A stretch of DNA of 22,134 bases from Balneola sp. (GTDB lineage Bacteria > Bacteroidota > Rhodothermia > Balneolales > Balneolaceae): positions 1 to 22,134 of the forward strand of contig PCAT01000044.1 in the NCBI GenBank assembly GCA_002730655.1, written 5' to 3'. Positions 1 through 7,913 of the stretch are shown here, in pieces; positions within the stretch are counted from its first letter, which is position 1, and the number at the start of each line of letters is the position of its first letter. The notes under the pieces were generated by a model, which ran no database searches, was not told the origin of the DNA, and saw only the letters and a program-made list of their open reading frames with translations. The translations under genes were made by a program, and so were the position numbers.

Positions 1-774
1 AAAGGTCTGCCTTGTTGATTGCTGTTCAGTAATCCTAAACTTTGAGGCGGCATATTCGTCCATTGAATGATTATATCGGTCCAGATGATCTGGGGTAATA
101 TTTAGTAGCACACTCACATTGGGGTTAAAAGTGTGAATATGATCCAATTGGAAACTACTCACTTCTAAAATCCAGTAAAATTCTGCTTGGGTAGATGGTT
201 GCCCAGCTGTAATAGGAATAGAATTTTGTTCGGAGGTTATGGCTTCTGAAATCTCAACATCTGGACTTGTTGAGTGCACTAAGCCGAGCCGGATACATTG
301 CTCACTAAAAGCCATACCAATATTACCTGCTAATTTATTTGGATGCCCGGCCCGCAAAAAACAATCATGAATCCATGAGCTTACAGTAGTCTTCCCATTA
401 CTTCCTGTTATTGCAATCATAGGAGAAGAACAGTACCAGCTTGCTAATTCAATTTCAGATACCACTGCTTTGTTCTGAAGTACATACTCTTGGACCAAAG
501 CTGTATGGGTTGGTACACCAGGGCTTATTACTGCAAAGGTTCCGTCTGAGGCTGCTGCTGTATGCCCGCCTTCTTCGAAGGCGATTCCACGTATTTGTAA
601 GCGTTCTTTCATTGGATTGGTAATGGCGCCATGGTCGCTTACAAACACTGTTGCTCCAGCTTCGTGGAGCAATTCGGCCGCGCCAACACCACTCCTAGCC
701 GCTCCAATTACAACAACCTTAGTACCGGCTAGCTGTTGCTTTAACTGGGTAATATGTGTTGCATCCATCAACAT
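1..774 (-). CDS. murD: UDP-N-acetylmuramoylalanine--D-glutamate ligase MurD (N-terminal 258 residues, cut by window edge)
   Basis: MurD adds D-glutamate to UDP-MurNAc-L-Ala in the cytoplasm, using ATP. The frame is open from an ATG at 774 to the left edge, so the C-terminal domain is missing. Visible are an N-terminal Rossmann-like domain with VVIGAARSGVG (residues 21-31) and SPGVP (84-88), the ATP loop ITGSNGKTT (122-130), SSFQLD (206-211) and NITPDHLDRY (225-234). The ATG lies one base after the mraY stop, so it is the last gene of the dcw operon visible here. The stretch between GNIG and SSFQLD is 52 residues against about 18 in E. coli MurD, so there is a polar insertion of roughly 34 residues (about 158-199). 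The identity is certain from the motifs and the position after mraY. Confidence 0.95.
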   Translation of the reverse strand, partial: MLMDATHITQLKQQLAGTKVVVIGAARSGVGAAELLHEAGATVFVSDHGAITNPMKERLQIRGIAFEEGGHTAAASDGTFAVISPGVPTHTALVQEYVLQNKAVVSEIELASWYCSSPMIAITGSNGKTTVSSWIHDCFLRAGHPNKLAGNIGMAFSEQCIRLGLVHSTSPDVEISEAITSEQNSIPITAGQPSTQAEFYWILEVSSFQLDHIHTFNPNVSVLLNITPDHLDRYNHSMDEYAASKFRITEQQSTRQTF

Positions 775-775
775 T

Positions 776-1909
776 TTAACGAATCTTCAGAGTTAGTAAG
801 CTAATTAGAGCCATTAGTATGGCTACAATCCAAAAACGAACTACAATTTTGCTCTCACTCCAACCTTTTTTTTCAAAATGATGATGGATAGGAGCCATTA
901 AGAAAAATCGTTTGCCATTGCCTGTCATCCACTTGGTATATTTGAAATAGCTGGTTTGGATGATAACCGATACGGTTTCAAAGAAAAATACCCCGCAGAT
1001 AAAGGGCAGTAATAATTCTTTATGTAGCATTAAGGCTAGCGCGCCGAATGCTCCTCCGAGGGCAAGTGAACCGGTATCCCCCATAAACACGCTAGCTGGA
1101 TGGGTGTTATACCATAAAAAACCCATGCAAGCGCCAACTAAAGCTGATGCAAAAACGGTTAGTTCGCCCGCACCAGGTAAATACATGATATCCAAGAAAC
1201 CGGAAAAATCAATTCTTCCTGATACATAGGCAAAAATTGCAAATACAATGCCGCATATTGCTGAAATACCAGTAGCCAATCCATCAAGGCCGTCAGTTAA
1301 ATTAGTTGCATTACTTACGGCTGTGATGATAAATATTGAAATACCCAAATAAATAAACCAACCTATGGTTTCACCGAAATAGGCATAATCAATGGTTAGA
1401 TTCTTAGCAAAAGGAACCGTACTCAACGTATTTACAGTTTCAAAATTTGGATGAGAATATAAGACCAGTCCTAATACTAGCCCCACGGTTACTTGCCCAG
1501 CTATCTTAAATTTACCAGCAAGTCCACTTTTGTTCTTTTTTACTACTTTAATGTAGTCATCTATAAACCCAACCAATCCGAGTGTTAACATGACAAAAAA
1601 GATAAGCCAGCCGTAAATACTGTCTATTCGAACAAACAAAAGGGATGGAATTAGCGTAGACAACAAGATAATTACACCGCCCATTGTTGGGGTTCCTTGC
1701 TTATTAATATGGTTCAATCCAATATCGTCCCGAATCACCTCACCTAGTTGCATACTTTGTAACCATTCAATAATTCGCTTTCCAATAAATAAGCTGATTA
1801 GCAAGGATGTTACTGCGGCTAAGCCTGTTCGGGTAGAAATAAAGGCCATAGCTGTGGCGCCTGGTAATGCAAAGCTCTGTTCTAGCCAGTTAAATAGTTC
1901 GTATAGCAT
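776..1909 (-). CDS. mraY: Phospho-N-acetylmuramoyl-pentapeptide transferase MraY
   Basis: This integral membrane enzyme transfers phospho-MurNAc-pentapeptide to undecaprenyl phosphate, making lipid I. It has 377 residues, slightly above the usual 360, and about ten hydrophobic segments. Diagnostic motifs are GTPTMGG (72-78), the Asp pair in GFIDDYIK (D117, D118), the catalytic-loop NLTDGLDG (203-210), FMGDTGS (275-281) and PIHHHFE (340-346). Its ATG shares one base with the murE stop (TAATG), which suggests translational coupling. Nothing in the catalytic motifs is missing. Confidence 0.98.
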   Translation of the reverse strand: MLYELFNWLEQSFALPGATAMAFISTRTGLAAVTSLLISLFIGKRIIEWLQSMQLGEVIRDDIGLNHINKQGTPTMGGVIILLSTLIPSLLFVRIDSIYGWLIFFVMLTLGLVGFIDDYIKVVKKNKSGLAGKFKIAGQVTVGLVLGLVLYSHPNFETVNTLSTVPFAKNLTIDYAYFGETIGWFIYLGISIFIITAVSNATNLTDGLDGLATGISAICGIVFAIFAYVSGRIDFSGFLDIMYLPGAGELTVFASALVGACMGFLWYNTHPASVFMGDTGSLALGGAFGALALMLHKELLLPFICGVFFFETVSVIIQTSYFKYTKWMTGNGKRFFLMAPIHHHFEKKGWSESKIVVRFWIVAILMALISLLTLKIR

Positions 1910-3570
1910 TAGGCTGCCTCATTCCATTCTTTAAGAAGTTCATAGGCTATTTTTCGATCATCAAAAGGATAATTAACGCCCTTAATTTCCTGATATTTTT
2001 CGTGTCCTTTCCCAGCAATGACGACAATATCATCTGCGCTAGCTAAGTCTAAGGCTAAAGCAATAGCTTTGGCTCGCTCGACTTCTATATGAACCTGATC
2101 AGTTATAAATTCTTCACTGAAGCCTGAACAAACTGCCTTAATGATAGAATATGGCGGTTCAGAACGAGGATTATCAGTTGTCACAATGGCTATATCACCC
2201 CATTTTTCACAAGCTTGGGCCATTAAGGGCCGTTTGTTGGGATCTCGGTCGCCACCTGCACCAAAAACAACTAATAATTTTTGGTGTGATTCCTTTAACT
2301 CGGCTAAGGTGGAACAAATATTTTCTAAAGCATCGGGTGTATGCGCATAATCTACGAATACAGAAGGATATCGTTTACCATTGGGCTCCTTTTGTGGTGA
2401 CAGATCATCGGTTAATTGATCTTCAGCTCCATCATCGACATGCACACGTTCTAAACGCCCAGGCGCACCACGTAATACCTGATTATATTTTTCGAGTTCT
2501 GTTGTTTTAATGCCCAATAATTGCGCTGCAGTGATTGCTTGAAGGGCGTTATATGCATTAAATAAACCAATTAATGGAAGTTCCCATCGCATATTGGATG
2601 TTTTATCAAATAAAATAGTTCCCTGTAATCCCAAAGATTCTACTGTATAGCTACGTCTTTGAGCCCAGGAAGGTAGGGTTGGATAGAGTAATTTTCGTTG
2701 CTCAGCTAAAGAAGGTTGTTTTTTAAATTGATCGCCCTCGCTATCGGTTAGCCCGATGGAAAAGATTTGGGCATTGCTATCTTTAACCATGTACTCACAA
2801 TGAGGGTCATCGGCATTGATAATAGACCAAGAACCGGGTTTTAAATCGTCGAATAATTTCTTTTTTGCCTTCATATAAGCTTTAATATCACCATGATAGT
2901 CCAAATGATCGTGGGTGATATTGGTGAATATGGCAATGGTGAATGGAATTCCATTGACTCTGTACTGGTCTAAAGCGTGGGAAGAAACCTCCATGACTAA
3001 ATAAGTGCTACCTGCATTCACCATGGCTTGCATATCATTGGCTAACTCAATAGGATCCGAGGTTGTGAGTGTAGAAGGAATTTCACGGTCTAAAATACGT
3101 TTGGATACCGTACCCAACAAACTAACTGCTTTGCCTGAATGCGATAACAATTCATACAATAAGGTGGCTGTAGTTGTTTTTCCGTTAGTGCCAGTTATGC
3201 CAATTACTTGCAAGTGTTGCCAAGGGTCTCCAGCGAAAGCTTGTGCAAGGGGGCCAACAATTTTACGTGTATTGGCCACTTGCATGTAGTTATCGACCTC
3301 AGGATAGCTCTCAGGGGCATCCTCGCCAATAATAAGTAGATTGGGTGAATACGTTAGTGCTTTGATGAAGTCATGACCATCTATTTTTGTACCCCGTACA
3401 GCTACAAAAACACCATTGGAATTTATATTTCGAGAATCTTGGCTAACCTGAGTATATATAGCTTCTGGCTGCTTAATGCGTTTGGTAAGAGGTTGGCATA
3501 TGATTTGAATGTCTTGGGTACTTAACGAGCGAGAGACTAAAGGGGATATTTTGGAGACTAGTTGACTCAT
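1909..3570 (-). CDS. murE: UDP-MurNAc-L-Ala-D-Glu--2,6-diaminopimelate ligase MurE
   Basis: MurE adds the third stem-peptide residue. It has the ATP loop GITGTNGKTT (124-133), TTSDP (169-173), EVSSHAL (194-200), the THDHLDYHGD segment, an AKKKLF segment holding the lysine usually carbamylated, GAPGRLERV, VDYAHTPDAL, and DNPR at 476-479. DNPR is the family signature for meso-diaminopimelate rather than lysine, so a DAP-type peptidoglycan is predicted. At 553 residues it is about 55-60 longer than E. coli MurE. The extra length sits in two polar stretches, near 280-312 and 378-401. Its ATG overlaps the ftsI stop by four bases (ATGA) and is preceded by a good ribosome site, GGGGAG, inside the end of ftsI. 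Confidence 0.97.
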   Translation of the reverse strand: MSQLVSKISPLVSRSLSTQDIQIICQPLTKRIKQPEAIYTQVSQDSRNINSNGVFVAVRGTKIDGHDFIKALTYSPNLLIIGEDAPESYPEVDNYMQVANTRKIVGPLAQAFAGDPWQHLQVIGITGTNGKTTTATLLYELLSHSGKAVSLLGTVSKRILDREIPSTLTTSDPIELANDMQAMVNAGSTYLVMEVSSHALDQYRVNGIPFTIAIFTNITHDHLDYHGDIKAYMKAKKKLFDDLKPGSWSIINADDPHCEYMVKDSNAQIFSIGLTDSEGDQFKKQPSLAEQRKLLYPTLPSWAQRRSYTVESLGLQGTILFDKTSNMRWELPLIGLFNAYNALQAITAAQLLGIKTTELEKYNQVLRGAPGRLERVHVDDGAEDQLTDDLSPQKEPNGKRYPSVFVDYAHTPDALENICSTLAELKESHQKLLVVFGAGGDRDPNKRPLMAQACEKWGDIAIVTTDNPRSEPPYSIIKAVCSGFSEEFITDQVHIEVERAKAIALALDLASADDIVVIAGKGHEKYQEIKGVNYPFDDRKIAYELLKEWNEAA

Positions 3571-5765
3571 TGCTCCCCTTCTGTTTTTCCACTAAGTTGT
3601 TCAAATGAGCGAGCCTTACCATTTAGGGTCACAGTACGTCCAGGGCGCATATAGTCACCCGCTATCGGAAATTGTGAGTATATGGTACCTGAGCCAATGC
3701 GTTTTGTCTTTAGCCCTAGTTCAGCTAACATGTTATGAGCTGTCCTCATGCTCATCCCACGTACATCGGGAAGTTCGATTCGTTCAATCTCTTTGGTATG
3801 AGTTTCATTCAATACTGTTCTTGGTTCCTTATGTGGATTTAATAGCCCTGATTTAGGTTTAACTTGAAGGTTTAATCTAGTTTTTGAAAAAACGGTATCC
3901 CCAGGGGCTGGCTGTTGTTGTACGATCCAATCACCCTCACCCTTCATTTCAAAAGGGATATATAAGGAATTTAATAGCTCTTTGGCTTGCTCGGGCGATA
4001 AGCCTAATAATGAGGGAGCGATAGCATAGTTGTTATCATAACTGTGATATTGAACCAATTGGCGCTGCAGGTCTTGGTCCAGTCCTGCAATACGTAGCGC
4101 TACTTGCTTGAAGATAGGACCTGCCGTGTATCCACCATAGCCAACCGGTTTTGGTTCGTCCAACATTATATAGATTACATATCTAGGTGCTTCTAATGGG
4201 AAAAATCCAACAAATGACCCTCGATAGCGATTGGAATATACTCCTTTAACTACTTTTTTCGCCGTTCCTGTTTTACCTGCAATACGTAGTCCCGATATTT
4301 GAGCTAAATCCCCAGTACCCGAATCGCTAACTACACTTTCAAAAACAGGATAGAGTTTGTCCAACGTTTTAGCTTTAGCTACCCTACGGATATGGGTTGG
4401 ATGGAATTGTTCAACGATTTTTCCATTTGTATTAGTTATTTCCTTTACTAAATAAGGACGCATTAAGTCTCCCCGATTAGCAAAAGCAGCGTAGGCTTGG
4501 GTGGTTTGTAGAGGTGTCGAAAGAAGCTCGTATCCATGAGACATCCAAGGGAGACTTACTAAACTCCATTCAAAGGGTTTTGCCATACGTCCACCTTCTT
4601 CCCCAGCAAGATCTATATGAGTGGGGGTGCCAAATCCTAAATTACGGGCATATTGATAAAAAGTATTATTATCCAATCGCATAGCGATTTCTGCAGTAGC
4701 CACGTTGGATGACTGTTGAATAACCTGCTCAAAGTTGATGGTTCCAAGTGGATCATGATCTCGTAAAGTAAGGCCATGAATTTGAACAGCACCGTTTTTG
4801 GGCGTTTCGAAAAGTTCATTCTTTTTTATAACACCTTGTTCTACAGCCGCAATCGCGGTAACTAATTTAAAGGTAGATCCAGGTTCTACTAGATCGGCTA
4901 TGGCAAAGTTTCGTCTGTTCTCTTCGTTAATATCACCTGGAATATTAGGGTTATAGCTTGGATAATTGGCCATAGCTAAGATTTCTCCGGTCGTTGGGTC
5001 CATGATGATTCCAGTGCCATAGTTGGCTTGATATTGGTGAACGCCTACCTGTAACTCATCTTCTAAAATAGCCTGGATGGAAGCGTTGATTGTAGTGTGT
5101 AAATCATAGCCCTCGATGGGCAGTTTCTTTGGTGCTCCCACGTATTCGAACACTCTTTGAAAAGCATCTTTACGCACTTGCTGTACCCCATCAACTCCTT
5201 TTAGTTCGTCATCATAATGAGATTCTAGGCCAATCTGCCCTCTCATTTCATGATTTACGAAGCCCATAGTATGAGCAGCAAGTGAACCGAATGTATAGCT
5301 TCGGCGATAGTTTTTTTCAAGTATAACACCTCGTATAGCAAGTTTGGCTAGTTCTTCTTTTTGCGTACTATTCATATTTTTTTCCATCACCACATATCGG
5401 GACCACGAGGGAGCATTGCTTAGAATACCTTGGTAGTAGGCCTTGCTTTTACCGGTAGTTCGACCCAGGGTAACTAATACACAGTCTACCTTAGCCTGCG
5501 TCATGCTAGGTACTTTGGGATCTATAGCCATTCTATAATCTACGGTGTTTGTGGCAAGAAGGGTGCCATCGCGATCGTAAATATTACCTCGTTCTGCTGG
5601 TATAGCTATTTCAGTGATGGCTTGTTTATTCCAAAGTTGGCGAAGCCCTTCACCCTCTATGAAATTAATTCTAACCAATTGAATTAGTAAAGCAGTGGGT
5701 AATAAAAAAAGAATACCCAGTATCACAAACATTCGACTCATAATAGCGCTTCTAAACTCTTGCAT
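3567..5765 (-). CDS. ftsI: Penicillin-binding protein FtsI/PBP3-like septal transpeptidase with two PASTA domains
   Basis: This is a class B PBP that cross-links septal peptidoglycan. It has one N-terminal membrane anchor (about residues 10-32), a PBP dimerisation domain (from the PAERGNIYDRDG segment near 56), and a transpeptidase domain with the three active-site motifs STFK (297-300, nucleophile S297), SSN (352-354) and KTG (498-500). The C-terminus carries two PASTA repeats, about 584-637 and 664-715, joined by a polar linker. PASTA-bearing PBPs are better known from Gram-positives (PBP2x, SpoVD) but also occur in FCB bacteria. The start abuts the ftsL stop directly (TAA-ATG). M9 is an alternative start just before the membrane segment. 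Its position between ftsL and murE fits the septal role. Confidence 0.95.
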   Translation of the reverse strand: MQEFRSAIMSRMFVILGILFLLPTALLIQLVRINFIEGEGLRQLWNKQAITEIAIPAERGNIYDRDGTLLATNTVDYRMAIDPKVPSMTQAKVDCVLVTLGRTTGKSKAYYQGILSNAPSWSRYVVMEKNMNSTQKEELAKLAIRGVILEKNYRRSYTFGSLAAHTMGFVNHEMRGQIGLESHYDDELKGVDGVQQVRKDAFQRVFEYVGAPKKLPIEGYDLHTTINASIQAILEDELQVGVHQYQANYGTGIIMDPTTGEILAMANYPSYNPNIPGDINEENRRNFAIADLVEPGSTFKLVTAIAAVEQGVIKKNELFETPKNGAVQIHGLTLRDHDPLGTINFEQVIQQSSNVATAEIAMRLDNNTFYQYARNLGFGTPTHIDLAGEEGGRMAKPFEWSLVSLPWMSHGYELLSTPLQTTQAYAAFANRGDLMRPYLVKEITNTNGKIVEQFHPTHIRRVAKAKTLDKLYPVFESVVSDSGTGDLAQISGLRIAGKTGTAKKVVKGVYSNRYRGSFVGFFPLEAPRYVIYIMLDEPKPVGYGGYTAGPIFKQVALRIAGLDQDLQRQLVQYHSYDNNYAIAPSLLGLSPEQAKELLNSLYIPFEMKGEGDWIVQQQPAPGDTVFSKTRLNLQVKPKSGLLNPHKEPRTVLNETHTKEIERIELPDVRGMSMRTAHNMLAELGLKTKRIGSGTIYSQFPIAGDYMRPGRTVTLNGKARSFEQLSGKTEGEQ

Positions 5766-6164
5766 TTAATGAATCTCCAGTATTTGGTCGGCCGGTCCTG
5801 CATTGATAAAGCCTAATTCTTTAGCTTTACGATAAATATCTACTGGGCCTGTCATTCGGTTGTATCGTAGTCTTAAATCATCGTACACTTGTTGGGATTG
5901 TTCGTATTCTTTTTGGAGCTGACGAACCTGCCCAAGCAACTTTTCGGTAGCAAATACATGTGTTAGATAGATAAAACCAAGAAATGCTGCAACGACGGTG
6001 AAAGCAATGATTTTTGCAGGTTTGAAAGATGATAAATTGATACCAATTCTTTGACCAATTTTTTTGTTGGCTTTTTTAGATGGAGAGTGTATATAATCAT
6101 TGGAATTGATTTTTCGGAGGTTTGGCTTCACGTTCTTTCTATGCAAAGGAGATGACACCATCAT
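5766..6164 (-). CDS. ftsL: FtsL-like division protein
   Basis: This is a short (132 residues) bitopic membrane protein. It has a basic cytoplasmic N-terminus (1-50), one transmembrane helix (about 51-71), a coiled-coil-like stretch (about 75-105) rich in Gln, Glu and Leu, and a short tail containing ELGFINAGPADQ. That architecture and the place between rsmH and ftsI are those of FtsL, which with FtsB and FtsQ activates FtsWI at the septum. Sequence identity to known FtsL is expected to be low, so the call rests mainly on topology and gene order. The ATG overlaps the rsmH stop by four bases (ATGA), and a GGAGA about 10 bases upstream serves as ribosome site. Confidence 0.85.
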   Translation of the reverse strand: MMVSSPLHRKNVKPNLRKINSNDYIHSPSKKANKKIGQRIGINLSSFKPAKIIAFTVVAAFLGFIYLTHVFATEKLLGQVRQLQKEYEQSQQVYDDLRLRYNRMTGPVDIYRKAKELGFINAGPADQILEIH

Positions 6165-7099
6165 GAGCCGGGGTCTCCTATTTTTACAGCTATTCGAAGT
6201 TTTGCACTTCGTGAGGCTGGGTTTCGTTCAATTTCACGATCATTAGGGGTAATGACCTGACGATTGATAGGTATTAGAGGACAGACAGGGTTACCGTAAA
6301 AATCTTTTTTGATGATTCCTTCAAAATTTCCACTCTTCATGAAGTTTTTTACCAGTCGATCTTCGAGTGAGTGATAGCTCATTACCACTATTCGTCCACC
6401 AGAGGCTAGGAGCTCAAGTCCTTGTTGCAAAACTTGTTTTAATACTGCTAATTCTTGGTTTACCTCAATACGAATAGCCTGAAATACCCTGGCCAAGCTC
6501 TTTATTCTGAATTTATGGTTTACTTGTTCACTAATTATAGATGAAAGTTCCTGGGTAGTTTCAATAGGTCGTGCATCTATGATACTTTGGGCGATTTTTC
6601 TACTGCCTCGCTCTTCTCCATAATGAAAAATGATATCTCTTAGTCGGTCATAATCATAGGTGTTTACAACATCATATGCGGTCAGGCCTGTATAGGTTCC
6701 CATTCTCATATCAAGAGGCCCTTCCTGCTGAAAGCTAAATCCTCTTTCCGCTTCTTTAAGCTGATGAGTGGAAACCCCTAAATCTAATAGGATTCCGGTT
6801 ACCTGTCCTCTAAATGAGGGAGGTAAAAGAGTAGACAGGTAGCCGAAGTTTCCTTTTAATATCGTACATCTTGGATCTTCTCCAATAATCTGGGTTGCAG
6901 CGTCAATAGCTTGCTGGTCTTGATCTACTCCAAAAACAGTTGCTCGAGATTCTAGTTCATTTAGTATGGCTAAAGTATGCCCGCCACCACCTAAAGTTGC
7001 GTCAATATAAATACCGTTTGGGTCGGTAATTAGATGCTCAAGGCACTCTTGGAGCATTACTGGCTTGTGTTCATAATATGTAGTCATATTATTCACCAT
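6161..7099 (-). CDS. rsmH: 16S rRNA (cytosine(1402)-N(4))-methyltransferase RsmH
   Basis: RsmH (MraW) uses S-adenosylmethionine to methylate N4 of C1402 in the ribosomal P site. Visible are the SAM loop DATLGGGGHT (33-42), GVDQD (57-61), LDLGVST (105-111), GPLDMRM (127-133) and a late YHSLEDR motif. It has 312 residues, normal for the family. Two starts are possible. ATG 7099 overlaps the mraZ stop by 11 bases. The in-frame ATG at 7087 (beginning MTTYYEHKPVML) starts one base after the mraZ stop and fits the usual family N-terminus better. The larger frame is given here. Confidence 0.97.
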   Translation of the reverse strand: MVNNMTTYYEHKPVMLQECLEHLITDPNGIYIDATLGGGGHTLAILNELESRATVFGVDQDQQAIDAATQIIGEDPRCTILKGNFGYLSTLLPPSFRGQVTGILLDLGVSTHQLKEAERGFSFQQEGPLDMRMGTYTGLTAYDVVNTYDYDRLRDIIFHYGEERGSRKIAQSIIDARPIETTQELSSIISEQVNHKFRIKSLARVFQAIRIEVNQELAVLKQVLQQGLELLASGGRIVVMSYHSLEDRLVKNFMKSGNFEGIIKKDFYGNPVCPLIPINRQVITPNDREIERNPASRSAKLRIAVKIGDPGS

Positions 7100-7556
7100 C
7101 GGATCCGAATCCGTCTCCCATTACTTGTTCAAAAATAGCTTCAAAAGTACTGGGATCTAAATCGGCATCTACTTTTGCGAGGATGTCGGGGGACCAAATC
7201 TCGATGTATTGCCCCATACCAATGAAGACGGCTTTCCCGTTGATTTGGGCATAATTGGTATGCTCATAAGGTAGAGCTAGACGATGTTGTTTATCCAATA
7301 AGGCGTCTTCGGCATAGCGTAAAAAATTCCGTTTGGCTATGCGGCCAGTTCGAGTAAAATTATTGGCTTTAGAGAGGGCGTTTTCCACGTCACACCACTC
7401 GTTATCTGGGTATAAATAAAGACAAGTTTCTAACCCGCGCACTACTACGAAGCGTTCTTGAGCATCTGGACTCAACACTTTTCGCATTTTTGCCGGAAAG
7501 GCTATGCGGCCTTTTGCATCTATACTATGCTCATATTGACCTTTGAAGCTATGCAA
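7089..7556 (-). CDS. mraZ: MraZ, transcriptional regulator of the division/cell-wall operon (start set at TTG 7556)
   Basis: MraZ is a ring-forming DNA-binding protein with two SpoVT/AbrB-like halves that represses the dcw operon. The N-terminal half shows FKGQYEHSIDAKGR with the DxKGR motif. The second half has DKQHR where DxxGR is usual, so the glycine is His. The frame can be extended to an ATG at 7631, but that codon lies at the edge of the -10 element and upstream of the predicted transcription start, and the added codons would be the operator itself. The TTG at 7556 gives 155 residues, close to the family's usual ~150, and begins just before the conserved FKGxYEH. The TTG choice is inference, as no strong Shine-Dalgarno precedes it. 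It is the first gene of the dcw operon. Confidence 0.9.
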   Translation of the reverse strand: MHSFKGQYEHSIDAKGRIAFPAKMRKVLSPDAQERFVVVRGLETCLYLYPDNEWCDVENALSKANNFTRTGRIAKRNFLRYAEDALLDKQHRLALPYEHTNYAQINGKAVFIGMGQYIEIWSPDILAKVDADLDPSTFEAIFEQVMGDGFGSDGE

Positions 7557-7603
7557 GGTGACTAAACGTGGAATTATGATTGCTTTATAAAGTGAGAAAA
7601 AGC

Positions 7604-7628
7604 CCCCACAATTCCCCACTTTACCCCA
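7604..7628 (-). promoter_or_regulatory. MraZ operator: three TGGGG repeats at 10-bp spacing
   Basis: On the minus strand TGGGG occurs at 7628-7624, 7618-7614 and 7608-7604, each separated by exactly five bases. MraZ in E. coli is known to bind TGGGN repeats separated by five bases upstream of its own gene. The array sits between the promoter and mraZ and covers the predicted transcription start, so bound MraZ should block transcription of mraZ to murD (autoregulation). Spacing and repeats are seen directly; function is inferred from the family. Confidence 0.88.
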
Positions 7629-7629
7629 C

Positions 7630-7659
7630 AATGTACCTTAAAATTCTCTATTCTGTCAA
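7630..7659 (-). promoter_or_regulatory. Sigma70-like promoter of the dcw operon
   Basis: On the minus strand a perfect -35 TTGACA (7659-7654) is followed after 18 bases by TACATT (7635-7630) as -10. The predicted start of transcription, about 7623, falls in the first TGGGG repeat of the MraZ operator, leaving a leader of about 67 bases to the TTG start of mraZ. The close fit of promoter, operator and gene supports the call. Confidence 0.7.
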
Positions 7660-7913
7660 GAAAAAAACGTCAGGAAGTGAAAAAAATACCAAATCTGTCT
7701 AATTAAACTTTGTGTATGCAGTCTATTTTTGGTGGGAAAAGGTAATATAGAAACCTTTTATTGATTAGCTTTTTGACAGAATGTTTTGAAAATGAAAGGC
7801 TAATGGTAGAAAAATAAGGGTAATACAGCTGTGAGAAAATGAGATAACTCTGTTTGTATTAACCCGTGCATATATTTTAGGATTTCTGCTCTGACATAAT
7901 AAAAAAAGAAAAA
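7660..7913. other. Intergenic stretch between metX and the dcw promoter
   Basis: Counting from the mraZ TTG, the gene-free span is 7557-7913; its right part holds the operator and promoter described separately. The remainder (7660-7913) is AT-rich with no coding-like frame, tRNA or repeat that I can see. Directly after the metX stop the minus strand reads into a T-rich tract (TTTTTCTTTTTTT). I see no clear stem in front of it, so I do not call a terminator. Confidence 0.5.

Noticed and set aside
960..1229. Plus-strand open frame of 89 codons inside mraY
   Set aside because: It lies wholly antisense to strongly conserved mraY sequence, and its composition is what the complementary strand of a membrane protein gene gives.
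2151..2510. Plus-strand open frame of 119 codons inside murE
   Set aside because: Antisense to the C-terminal domain of murE with all motifs intact; no ribosome site or recognisable domain.
7773..7778. Perfect TTGACA on the plus strand upstream of metX's end
   Set aside because: No -10 at proper spacing and no plus-strand gene downstream; probably chance in AT-rich sequence.
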